The notes under the pieces were generated by a model. The model worked only from the letters and a program-made list of their open reading frames with translations. It made no database searches and was not told the origin of the DNA. Below are positions 24,881-36,900 of a stretch of 64,000 nt of DNA, one piece after another. The first letter of the stretch is position 1. Every line of letters begins with the position of its first letter. The position numbers and the translations under genes are program-made. Source of the DNA: Anas platyrhynchos (taxonomy: Eukaryota > Chordata > Aves > Anseriformes > Anatidae); contig NC_092594.1 of the NCBI RefSeq assembly GCF_047663525.1, forward strand, positions 35,573,001 through 35,637,000, read 5' to 3'.

Positions 24881-26404
24881 TGCCCTGAGCTATTTATTAG
24901 TTATGTTTAAGTGGAAATGGCTACTGGAAACAGATGGGCTGTAACTAAGACAGGTGCTTTTGTTGACAGCCCCAGATGTGAGAAGAGTTTGGGAAATGGA
25001 GAACTTCAGCCCCAGAGCCCTTTGGACAAAATACATTCCCTTCAATCTTGGCATTACCGGTTAGGAGCCTTATAGGACAGACACTCAAAGTTGCTGAGTC
25101 AGATAGGTGTTAGAGGCAACACCTGAATTTTCTGTCCCTTATGTAAGAGGGAAAAATGTTGTTTCTCTATGGAATCTGGCAAAGCTAAAGAAAACAGATC
25201 AGAAGCAAAAAATAAAAATTAGGATTCAGGAGAAAAGTCATTGCTTAGAGGCAAAAGAATCTGGGCAGCCTGGAAAAATCTTGGAACTCAGCTCAGAAAT
25301 GCTGTAGGTTGGCAAATCTGCAGGTTTTGGTTGTGCTTAAGACAGTTAATGTTGCAAAATTTATCTAGGGAATAGCGTCTTTATTTTGATAGTTCTCACG
25401 TTGGTCCTCATCCATTCTCATCAACTCCACTGCTTCCAGAGCCAGTTTTATTCCCAAGCCAAAGCATCTGTTCTGCCTTTCCTCGTGCGGTCTGTCCACA
25501 AACCCTCTGTTTGAGGCTTCAGCGCTGACTTGAAGCCTTAGCTCAAACCCACTGCTTCCCCTCTTCTTCCCAGGGGGTTTTGCATCTCTTATGCCCAGGC
25601 AGAGAGGTGACTGAAACCTGGTCACACCTCCAGAATAAAGATGGTCCCAGGAGCTCTGAACTCCTTTACCTTTGAGCTGAGGAACAGGAAGAATGGATGT
25701 CAGGAGCAGCTCTGTGTTTGTCCCCCTCTACCTCTAGAGGCAGAGGTTTGAAGGATGGATGCTTCTGGGCATAGCTGGAGGGCTGCCATGTACCCTTGAG
25801 AGCAGGACAGTGCACAACTGTCCCAGGATCAAGGCTGGAGCTCCCTGGGGATGGTTCTGGTCCCAGCTGAAATCTTAACATCTGGAAACAGTTGGCAAGA
25901 CTGGAGGATAAATCAGTCACTTGATAAAAACAATTAAATTCCAGCCCACATTCAACCCAATGTTCACTCTCTTTACGTTGTGGTTCACTTCAAGGGCCGC
26001 TATTTGTTTTCTGACACTAAGAATTCCAGGTTGGGATGGAGGAAGAGATTTTGAAAAATTACCTGTACAGGAGTGCCTGTCATGGGGGAACTCAAAACTA
26101 ATTTCTCATACTTCTCTTTTCAGTCAGTTTGGAGCAGGGCTGGGTTGCTTGTGGTTGCATTTTGCTTATCCTCAAATGCTATGGGCATGTTTTGGGTGTC
26201 TGGGTTTTATGGCTCAATTATTTTACTAAGGAACAACTACAGCAGCATCGATGTTTTTCCTTTGGTAAGGAAAAAGGCAAGTAAATTTTCCAATTATCAA
26301 GGCAATGCAGCGCTTGGTGTATATCATTATGAAGCTGTTAACAAAAATGCTACATTTTCATTAGCTAAAAGGCTATTTATCCCTAATGAGTTCTTAAAGA
26401 CTAA

Positions 26405-26500
26405 GGGCAAAATTCTGCTTTTGGTTACACCAGTGTAAATCTGTAACCCATCTGAGTGCCTCTGGATTTATACGGGTGTCAATGGAAGCAGAATTTGGCC
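26405..26500. mobile_element. Palindromic MITE relic with about 37-bp terminal inverted repeats
   Basis: The left arm GGGCAAAATTCTGCTTTT, then GTTACACCAGTGTAAATC, pairs with the reverse complement of the right arm (GGATTTATACGGGTGTC then GAAGCAGAATTTGGCC). Arms begin with GGGCCAAATTCTGCT-like ends, as in a palindromic DNA-transposon family widespread in turtles, crocodilians and birds. It is non-autonomous, has no ORF and is old. Confidence 0.6.
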
Positions 26501-29500
26501 TGAATGCTCTTGGATTTGACTTTGTAATCTGTTTCCACTTTAAGAAAGCCATTATTCACTAGTAAGGACCAATCAATAACAGTAATACTGGGGGGAGGGA
26601 GGAGAGGAGGAAAAATCACTTTTTTTTTTTTTTATCCCATCATGGATACTTGAGAAAACAATACATCTATTGAAATATAAAATACAACCTAAAACACGTG
26701 AAGCAAATTTCAAGACTGCTTTGCAGCCTGGATGCTCATGAGCATCTGCATCTAAATGACAAACAGAAATTGAAGCAGGCCAGTTCCTGGAGCTTTCCTT
26801 TTAAAACACTGCTAACTAGCAAGCAATTGACCAACAGCAGGAAAGAGAGCCGGGGTTAATAAGAGCTTACTGAAGTGCAGCCTACTGCAGCAATGTGTCA
26901 AAGGTGAAAAACACCTTAGTATGATATTCAGTCTTACAATCAAATGTGAGAGAGTTAATTTATTCATTTATTCCTGCCTTTAAATGGGAGATGACTTAAA
27001 TTTGATGAGTTTTCTATTGGTTTCAGAGGCAGATCTTAAAAGAAATCTACTGAACTGATTGTATATAATAGATGTACACAATATAGCATATTATAGGTGT
27101 ATGAGGGCCCTACAGGCCATAACATGTCCATTAAGGTCAAATCTGCTATAACAGTGATGTTTATATGACTGATACCTTTAAATATATCAAGTGTCAAGAT
27201 TTAAAGCCTTTAGAGCTGCAAAGCTAACACCTGTAAAAACCCCAATGGAAGGTAATATTAAAGAGCTGGAACAAAGATGAGCTGTGAGATTGGTCCCCTT
27301 GTAACATCTTAACGAAGCCTGACAATTAGATTTAATAAGTCAAAGTGCTAAAGAGGAAGCTGCAATGGCCAAGACCTTCAAAATCCATAAAACAATTAAC
27401 TTTTCCATGGTGTGAATATTGTCACATCAACACTTGTTAGGAACTTGCTGCTGACTGCAGGGATTATTTAAACTGGAGACATTTGACCACCCAGGTTGCA
27501 TTTTTGGACACAGGCAACTCTTGCAACGAGCAGTGCAGCCCTTCCTCTCCCAGCCTGACCTCCTCTGAATGAACCTAGTAGGTCTGTTCCTTCTCTCAGG
27601 CTTTGAAGGCAGAGATGAGTTCTGTTCCCTACTGTGCTTCCTCGTACAGCAGTAGTATGAAGTGTAACCAGGAAGTATTACAAGTTCTTGCTTGCCCCAG
27701 TTTTTCATAAACAAGAGATTGTTGCTAATGCATACCCTTCCTATCTTCTGTGATTGATTCCTCTATTCCTTTCATCTACTTTCATCTCTGAAAGTATTTG
27801 CCATCAGTAAACAAATAATGTAAATATAATTAGATACAAAACAGAAGGCTGATGCCTTGTACTGGGTGAGTTACTACCCAGGAAAAAAATATTATAATCA
27901 TGAATTAAACAATGTTTACTGTAAAAGGAGAAACATGCAGCTATATAAACATTTTGCAGGATTAGAAAAAGTATTTCTCTTTTCTTTACTTAGATGCATT
28001 CAACTCTATAATCCTACAATCTACTAAACCCTGGAGAGTAAATAAAAGTGGAGTCACTGAGGGCTGGCATTAAATCACATTGTATGACAGGCAGCTACGA
28101 GTGAAATATTAACTTACAATGAAACCTAGCATTTAGGAATCAGTGGGTCCAGTCTAAATATTTGTGTGGAACTGATGGAAAAACCTTTTCAAGTATTAGC
28201 TGAGAGGAGCTCCCAATCGCAGCATTTCAAGATTAAGTGTCCCAGCATCTTCCTTCCGAAACATTGCCTTCTCATGGTTTGATCAGCAAGAACAAAAAGT
28301 TACATGCAGATAGCAAGGGACCAATACCATGATATCACCAAACACACTTTGGTCCTTGTCAGCATCAATCAGCTCTGCAGTGTAACACTTGCACCTTCCT
28401 CTTTTTTGGAGGTAAAGAGGCAATTAGGTCACTGCTGCTGGACTGGAGCACAGCTGAAGGAACTGATTTGCTGGGGTTATGCATTGAGTCTGTGGCAAAG
28501 CAATGAAATTAACCTAAGACCCTCAGGCATAGTCCCTGGCCTCTGAACTATTTGTTCATCCACTTTGGGATTAAAACGGGAGAGAGATCTATAGTCTCAA
28601 GAGAAGAGAGGAACCCAGTTCATGAAGGATTTTGTTGTGGTGGTTTTTTACTGGATTGTTTATCCACACTGCAGCATACATCTCAATCTGTCATGTTTTC
28701 AGTCTTTGTTCAAGTTCTCCAATTTGTTTGTTTCCACCTGTTTGTTTCCCCATTAGTACCTATTGCCATGAGTTCTGCCTTCCAAGCTACATGCTGTTTT
28801 CTTCCATTTCCTCTCTTTTCTCTCAGCATTCCCATCACATCTCTGTATGGTGTCTCGCTGTTGCAGAAGTGCAGAAACTATGTGCCCACTGCTGGTGTGC
28901 AGAATGTACAACTGGGTGCCTACTGCTGCTGTATAAAATACACAAAGGGTAAGATCAACACAGCTCTCCTTTGCATCTTGGGTTTCTGAGTAAGGGATAA
29001 GTAAGGACTGTAGCTATCTCATCCTCCCACAGGTAGCTGCTTGGTACTTGTGTACCTGGGCTTAAAGTCCTGGGAGAATCTCAGCCACTGTAGAATTTGC
29101 TTTACAATTCAATGTGAGAAATGTGAGCACCCTGGTTCAGTGCTCTGTCTGTAAGCAGAATGACTACTTCAAAGCCATAGGGCATAAAGCTCAAGCCTTA
29201 ATTGTTTCCAGGTTGTAATGAATATGAATATCACAGCAAGCTAGCAGGTCCTCTTTGGAGAGCATAAGTGAAGAGCCAGCCTTGAAAGATAGTCCCTGAA
29301 TGTGCTACTGAGGACCTTATAAGTTAGCAAAAGCACTTTAAGATCAATATAAAATGTCAATCATAAAAATAGGTTTGTGCCTTCACTTGTGCCTGATGTG
29401 AAAATTGGAATGAAACCATTGAATTAATTGTTATTTAAGAATTAGAAGAAGCCTTGGTCCCAGGCCTCTCCAGTCAGACTAGTACAATAAGCACTCAGTT

Positions 29501-32500
29501 GCACACACAGTTTGTCTTCCTTCCCTGTTTCAACTTCCAAGCTTCACCCGATCTTTGAGTGCTCATTTCCTCATCTCTAACCTTAAAGAACTTGCACCAA
29601 TTCTATATGGGCTTCTGAAGGTCCTCACAGCCCTATCAATCATGGAGAGCTGTTCCAAAGCATCATCCCAGTTCCTTTTACTTTGTGTCTTTTTATACTT
29701 ACTTCCCCATTAGTCTGCTGACCACATTAAGAAGCAGGCTCTGCTGACAGCACCCCTTACAGCAGTCCACAAAATGAAACCTCCTATTTCCCACAAGGAT
29801 CCTAATACATTTACTTTAAAATTTCAAGGGGAAGCTGAATCCTATTATTGATATGCCACTGATTTATACAAGGAAGGCTCAACACCCAGATATAATTTAT
29901 CTTGGCCTAGTGTTTAGAAAATGAAGCATTCAATACTGCATCCTTTGACAAATGTGTATAGGCACTGGATCCCAGAGGTAGCTCTAACAAATGGCTTTAT
30001 TTTTGCATCTTTCTGGAAACGCCTAAAACCAGTAGCTTCATAGAATTGTTTTTGTCAGTGTGCACAAAGTAGTCTCAGCTTTTGGAGAGAAGAATTTTAA
30101 AAAGCCACTAACCCTCAAGCTCAACAGCTGCAGAGCTCATTTATTTTAAAGCAAAATAATTAAAAGCAAAAACACTAACCACAAAGACTTCACCTGTAGA
30201 GTCGAGCAGCCTGACTGAATTTGTTCCTAGAAATCTTACAGCAGTAGGGAGAGAAATGCACATTAAAGCTAGGGTTTCCCTTCTAAATGAATGTCCTACG
30301 AAGAAGCAGGAGTCTATTTGCTTTGGATGCAGTCATGTGTCTAATCTTACCATAAATACTGTATGACTGTGTTAGACTTATTTAATGGCAACTCAATAAA
30401 TAAAGTTTTTAAAGTGTCTTGACTTACAGTATCAGCTCTACTGCTGTGTGGAGTCAAAATGCTTGCTGGAGCTGATGGTGCAGGGCAAAGTCCCCGAGCT
30501 GTGTCCCTGCCTAAAAGATGTGCTATTAACAGCTGCAGCTTGGATCCTGCCTTCCCTAAGTGGCTTGTGTTGAGCAGGGAGATTGAGACTAGCACAAATT
30601 TTCATGTAGCAGGGGGCGACTTGTGAGTTGTTTATGGAATGCAGAGAGAAGCACTGGGATTGCCAGCAGGAGGCTGACATTTACTGCTGGAAGTGCTCTG
30701 TGTTACCATGGCACTCAGGGTGCTTGGGGCACCGCAGCAGCTGTGTGCACACGTTTGTCATGGGGCTGATGGCACCTGAGCATTAAAGGCTACTTGTTCT
30801 TAGCCCAACAGCTAGGTTTCTCACCCATACTCTGTGGCACCTGAAGGATGGCTTCACCCTTCCCTTGCTTCCTCACGGGATTGTCCAGCAGGTAGCTAGA
30901 ACCACCAGTGGACACCACGCAGAAGTGGTTACAGCCATGGCAAAACACTGCCCTCAGAGAACCAGCCTTGCCTGTGTCCTTTCCCCAGCTACCCCTGACC
31001 TGTGAGTGATGAACACTCTTGGTTTTCCCAGAGGCATTACGTCCCGTACAAACCTGCCTGCTGGCAGTGAGTGAACAGGGCTCAAATGGTGTAAAAATCC
31101 ATCACATTATCAGTCCAAAGAACAAGACCACACTCAAAAATAAAAGCTCAGCTTACTGGGCAGGACTGGGGTGCCTCACCAAGTTCTGCAGCCAGCCTCA
31201 CTGTGCCGCTGTGGAGGTGCCGTCCCGCTATCCAAATGAAATGAGAAGATTTAAATGCAAGGCTGCGGTGGCGTTAGTACGATGTGAAAATGAAACTAAC
31301 TCAACGTAACCCCACGGGGAGCAAGTTACAGTGTGAGAGGGAAATAAAACAATGTAAATGCACGTTACGCCGGGCATAAAGAGCCCACCGAGGCCAGGGT
31401 CTGTGGCTGAATTTGTTTGGGCGTTCAGATTAATCTGTGCCATACATCTTGAGCCGGACGCATTGTTTTACTGAATAGCTATTAACTAAAATTAACATGC
31501 AGGGAAGTGTGTTAGCGCTCAGGCAGGGTTCGACCTAAGCTGCGAAAGGCAAAGACACCCTAGAAGCCTGGCAGTTCATCGCTACCTGAGGAACATTACT
31601 GAAACAGCTCCCAAAACAGGGTCACACAACAAGGAATACTCTAGCACACTCACAGAGGCCTTGACTGGTTTTTTAGGAACTCCAATGCAAAACCATTAAT
31701 GAGTACTGCAGGCAGCCAGTCTGAACAGAAGCCATATGGGTAGGAACGGGTCAGTGAAAATGCCGTGTCATCTGCAAGTCTTTAAAGGGTGAGAACAGAT
31801 GATTTTCATCATCAGAAGACGAAAACACTGAACTGTTGTCACCTCCTCCCCCCAAAAAAGCCTTTGAAAATATGGAACAGTTATGGTTGCAAATTATTAT
31901 CCCAACCATATTTAAGGAACAGACACAGGTGCAGAGTAAGGACTAGAAAATGGTGCAACTGAACGTAAACAGACTTAGATGTGATTTCTTATCTTTCAGG
32001 CAGCAAGAATGGGGAAGGAAAAAAACAAACCCAAACCAAATGAAACTGTAGAAGAAGCCCCAGCCTGTAACTTGTACCGTTGCTTTGTACCTCAATCAGC
32101 TTGATAAAACATTCTGGAGCTGGACTGGGGGCAGTTCAGGGGTCAGGTAACGCAGCTTTCTTAGCATTTGCCTGTTGCACCTGCATTTTGCCTACACCTT
32201 ACCCGCAGCCAGTGAAATGAGTCCCCTGCCTTCGCTGCAGCTCCTACAAAGAAACAAAGCAAATGAGAGAGACAATTCCAAAACCAGCGAGTTGAAGTGA
32301 CTGCCCATGTTTTCAGAGGTCAATGCAAAATGAATACTAAAATTTAAAGTTACTGTGCTGCAGGCTGGTGCCTATTGTCCAACTTTAAGAGACCCAAACT
32401 TCCCATTTCTGTGCCTGCTTCTCAGGCCTGGCACCTCCACCCTTTTTTAGCGGCCAGGCCAGCGAGCAGGTACAGCCAATTTCCAAGCCATCAAAGGATC

Positions 32501-33889
32501 GGACTGTGGGAAGATTCTGATCTCTGGGCGCCTGACAGTTACAAATGGTGTGTGCAGGCCCTGTGACAGGCTGTTCACTTGGTAACTGATGAGCTGGTGT
32601 CCCGGAGAGCAGAGCCTATGTATTTAGCAAATGACAGAACTGCTATGTTGATCGAATCTATGTGGATCGTAAAGAAAAGCAAATACAGGCTTTACACTAA
32701 ATGCCTATGATGGATAGATTCATCTTGCTGCGCGCTACTCTGATCCCAATGTATTCATCCAAACTACATGTGTAATTCTAAATTTTCCTTGAATTTATTC
32801 GTGTTTACAGGAACTCTAAAGCACTGCGCTTCCAAGTGTTTGCAAATGACAAAGTACTGTACTCCGCTCCAGGGAAGGATTTGAGTCCATATCCTGAATT
32901 AAGTCTGTAGCACACTCTTGCTAGCTACGATAAATAAAGAATAGGCTTTGATTTGTCTGTGTGACAGTGTAAATCAGAGGAAGCAGAGAGAACAAACCCC
33001 GGAATCTATGAAACGAGACGAGGAGGGGTGGAAAAGGTGGTTCTGTTTCTCCCACAAAGCTTTGACCAAGATCTAATTGGCTCTGAGAGAGCAAAAAGTG
33101 CAAGCTTCCTACCTGCAGGGACCTCAGGCACTTCATGGCCCAGAGGCAGTGTGTAAATCCACATTTCACTGACAGAACTGGTCACAATACTGAGGTTTAA
33201 AAAGCATTATTTGTACTAAAGGAAAGAATTCTGCAAGATTAAGTTTCCTAGGTGACCACTTTGGGGTCTTTGAAGCCCACATGTGGGGAGTGGGAGGCAC
33301 AGATGGAGACTCCCTTTTTTAAAACTCTTTTCTTTACCTTTATGAGGTACATTTACATCAGGTTCTCTGAAGTCTCAGGCAGCCTGAGCAAGCTGTTGAT
33401 TTGCCAATCTATGTATATATAGAGAGAGAGATTCTCCATTTAATGTGATTTTGGAAACAAAATATGCTAATGAAATTGTCTCAATATCAAATTTATTTGT
33501 TGCACCTTTTGTCATACTTTTTCACTGGGTTAGTCTGATGGACTGGAGAAGGCCCAAGAAAACATCATCTCATTGAGCCCAACTGAAATACTATCAGCAT
33601 ACAAATGTGAAAATGTTCTATTTTGATATTCTATTCTATTTTAAAAGATGTAGGATTTTATGTTAGCATTTTAAACCGACAAAGATGCAGAGTAGCTGTG
33701 TCTGAAAATATGGAAGTGCTCCAATCCGCCTCCAAGACAGGTTTCAAAATTCAGATTTTTACCCACCAACCTGCCCATCAGTCCCCATGACCTGGCAAAG
33801 GTCATTCTCTTACTGGATGAGTTTCCTGACCTTCTAAAAGGCAGGTGAATCAAGTTCACTAAGCAGCTTCAACGGGAGCCCTTTCATCT
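26501..33889. other. Intergenic, no gene recognised
   Basis: No convincing exon. The longest open frame (145 codons, plus 28552-28989) encodes a Cys/Phe/Ser-rich hydrophobic string without a recognisable fold. A CpG-retaining block at 31,195-31,560 stands out. A poly(T)14 lies at 26,620-26,633. Confidence 0.6.
31195..31560. promoter_or_regulatory. Candidate conserved non-coding element with palindromic homeodomain site
   Basis: About 365 bases keep many CpGs (GTGCCGTCCCGC, GGTGGCGTTAGTACGATG, CAACGTAACCCCACGGGG, CACGTTACGCCGGGC, GAGCCGGACGC) in otherwise CpG-poor DNA. It includes ATTTAAATGCAAGG (Oct/POU-like). At 31,426-31,437 it has the perfect palindrome CAGATTAATCTG, a paired TAATCT site of the OTX/PITX type. 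No coding frame fits. Enhancer function is inferred. Confidence 0.45.
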
Positions 33890-33960
33890 CTGACCTCCAG
33901 GCTGGATTACTGCAACTCATTAGCCTGTTCCCGTGGAACATGCTAATAGATCGCGCATTA
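33890..33960 (+). mobile_element. Fossil L2/CR1-clade LINE RT fragment
   Basis: One plus-strand frame from 33,890 reads LTSRLDYCNSLAC, matching the xFxTSRLDYCNSLLAG motif near the C-terminal side of the RT domain in L2-like LINEs. Similarity fades on both sides. Only a short relic. Confidence 0.45.
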
Positions 33961-36900
33961 AGAGCCACTGATGTATCAGCACCTGGGGTGAAAGTTTCTA
34001 TGGGAAGAGTTCAAGGTGCCACGCATTACTTGCAGCCACAGCTGTACTCCATGGGTTAAGCCACTTCATCTCACCGAGGCTCGAAGCTGTCAAAGCTTTT
34101 CTTATTATTTTAAGGGAGACAGAAAGGAGTAGTAGCTAGAGAGGCCAGCTAGATTTATCCCTACACTTTCACAAGCAACCAAGTTTAAAGGACAAAAGCA
34201 AGTAAGAGGCAAAGAGGTCAGAAGGAAGAAGCTTTTGCAAAGCCTTAGAGGCAGACAGATCACAGAGCAGCTCTGTCAGGTGTCACAGGGGAGGAACTCT
34301 ATGACTGCTACAGGAGAGGCTTGCATGCATGCGTTTCCCTCCTGTTGTTCCAGGCAGCAGACCCAAGCAGCCTATAAAAATGACATCAAGCCCACATGCT
34401 GTAAGGAGCACTTCACTGATATAGGGGAATTTGTAAATCATTCTCATAAAGTGCTTCTCAAGCATCTAAGGATGCCTTTAGTTGGTGCAAAGCAAAACTG
34501 GTGCAAATTATTGTTTCTTTTCCCCTCTAAAATAGTTCTGCTTTTATTAAAGGATCTTGATGTGACCACTCAGACCATCAGCACCATACCCCTCACACCC
34601 ACACCCAACAGCTGTGCTGGCAAAAGCTGTTAGTGAGCTACAGCCTGATGCCAAAGCAGGGGCAATAAAAGGCAAATTTGCTTAAAGACCCCCCTGAATC
34701 TGCTGCACCCCTAGAAACCAATCACAGCATCAGTGCATTTTACTTTCCGAGCACTTCGTTTTGCTAACATTGTGCTCATTTTATTAGCTGACTTTAGTAT
34801 TCTCATCAAATTTAAGGTTCTCTTTCTTGAAGTCATAGATGGCTTATCATAACCATCAAGATGGCTGTGTCCTGTGATGCCTCTTGACATACATGTCCCA
34901 CAGGAACTAGGGAGCATTAAACAACGAAACAAAGTTCAACATGAATAGATAGAGATCTCTTCAGGGCCAACCTGATAGACTGGGACCGGCTGACAGAGAA
35001 GAATCGAGACATCCACAGGTCTTGATGGCTTCTACAGAAATGCCCTCTTGCAACACTGACCACAAAGATTAGGAGAGATCTGCATATCAAAGGCGAGCTG
35101 GCATCAAAAATAGAGTTGTTTGCTGCAATGAGAACAGACCAAACAACCACAGGGAAATGAAGATGGGGCACATTTAAATACCATACCCTGAGAAAGCCAT
35201 GAGAAGTTCTCCAGTAGCACACAGGGACACGTGAAACACAGATGTGACAACAGCTATGGCCCCAAATTCCTCCGGTCATTAAAACTGTAGCCAAGGCAGG
35301 ATGGAGCTCAATCAGAGGTGTGGGTGTAGCAGATGCAGGATCAGCAGCATCCACAACCACAGTGCTGCTAAAGATACGCTGGTACTCCTGGCACAGCCTC
35401 TGGATATACTCACCTGAGCTCCAGCTGAAATGTAAGTTTGCCTTTTTAATGCCCCAGGGTCACAACGCCCCGTGCTGTCCAGGACCGCATCTGTCGGAGC
35501 TATTCACAGCGATGAAGACAGAGAAAGCACCAAAGCCTTCTGCAGACTTACCTGAACCCCGGCCTAAGGATCAGCACGTGATCAAATTGTGCCACCATGC
35601 ACCAAACCCTGAATGGAAGTGCAGTTTACGAGTCCTGAGGAATACCTGGGATCTCTTATTCTGACACAGCAGCAGCAATGTGTGAGCTTCTTCATATTGC
35701 TTAAAAAATAAGACATGGCATTTGGGGACAAACTAGCTTCCTTGTCACCAAATGATCATCATTAATTTAACCACCATCATTACGGCTGAACTTTCCAGCC
35801 CAGCCAACTGAAGTCAGTCAATTCCTTCTGCGTACTTTTTTTTTTTTTTTTGGTTGTTTTCCTTCCTCTGTGGCTAATTATTGAGCATTTTTTCTAAGCC
35901 CTAATTCATGCCTCCTTCCTGCTTACTGAAGCTAAAATGTCATCTGTGCAGCTCATAATCAGCTGATTCTGACAAGCAGAGGACGAAGTACAAAAGGAAG
36001 AATATTGTTTTAAGGAGGGAGAAATCCAAATCTAACTTGCTGGGACTTTTGCCAGGGATTTCAGCACAAACAGAATAGAGGCCTCACTGCTGACAGTGAA
36101 AATTGGACCTCGTTGCTTTTCAAGGGTTTTGCTTCCTTCTAGCTTATAGACTGAAAAAATGATGAAATACAAGCCAGGTACCCTCCTCTGTATTAGCAAA
36201 GTAATGGAGGGTGGTATAGCAAAGCAGAAAAAAAAATGCCAAATACGGTGTCAGCAAATTATTCCTAAAGCAGTCAGAACCTCAGCTGTTTTGTTAAGTG
36301 CTGGAAGAATCCACAGAAACCTCCAACAGGCTCAGAAAATGAAGACAATCTTCTACCTGCCAGTCTCCAAAACCCAGCTGACACACATTCAGCTCCTCCG
36401 ACTGCAAACATTTCTGCTATCCAGGTAAAAAGGGCTGAAAGCCTTCGACAGAACAACGTAAGATTCACTAGCGAACAAGGACAATGTTTCAAGTTTACTC
36501 CAGAGAACAGTCATTGCTGTTAACACTGAAAGGGAAAATCACCTCAGTAATTTACCAAAGCCAGACTAAAAATGAAGGCATTGCAACACAGCGGTTTCGA
36601 GATTCACTCAGGCAGCCCAGCTGCCACCTCGTGGCTAACAAATCCTCCTGCTGCAACTTTGCTGCATTATTCCTTCATCATTTACTCCTCCATTATTTAT
36701 TCCATACACATATAGAATAAATCTCAAGACAACATACCCTAGGCACAATAAATACCTCTGATTCTCTGGAGTCCAAGTATACAATATAGATCAATGTTGT
36801 TAGAAGGGAAAAGGAGATAAATTCAATTACCTCAAGCCTTAGATTGCAGAGACCTGTATGTGGGGAAGCATCTGGGTTTGGGTAGAGTCATCTAAATTCT

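Larger units (their letters stand above)
17227..26404. other. Intergenic, old repeats, no gene recognised
   Basis: No recognisable exon. The longest open frame is 137 codons (minus 20139-19726), without motifs. It contains MIR relics (18,444-18,530 and 24,075-24,150), a MITE-like relic (about 21,455-21,720) and a promoter-like repeat at 24,600-24,880. The rest is unremarkable AT-rich DNA. Confidence 0.6.

Noticed and set aside
28552-28989. 145-codon plus-strand open frame with overlapping 106-codon frame
   Set aside because: Cys/Phe/Ser-rich reading of pyrimidine-rich DNA; no known protein, and open in two frames at once.
34917-35360. 147-codon minus-strand open frame
   Set aside because: Hydrophobic, motif-free and without plausible splice sites. 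I looked for decayed transposon or zinc-finger coding on the plus strand and could not establish it.
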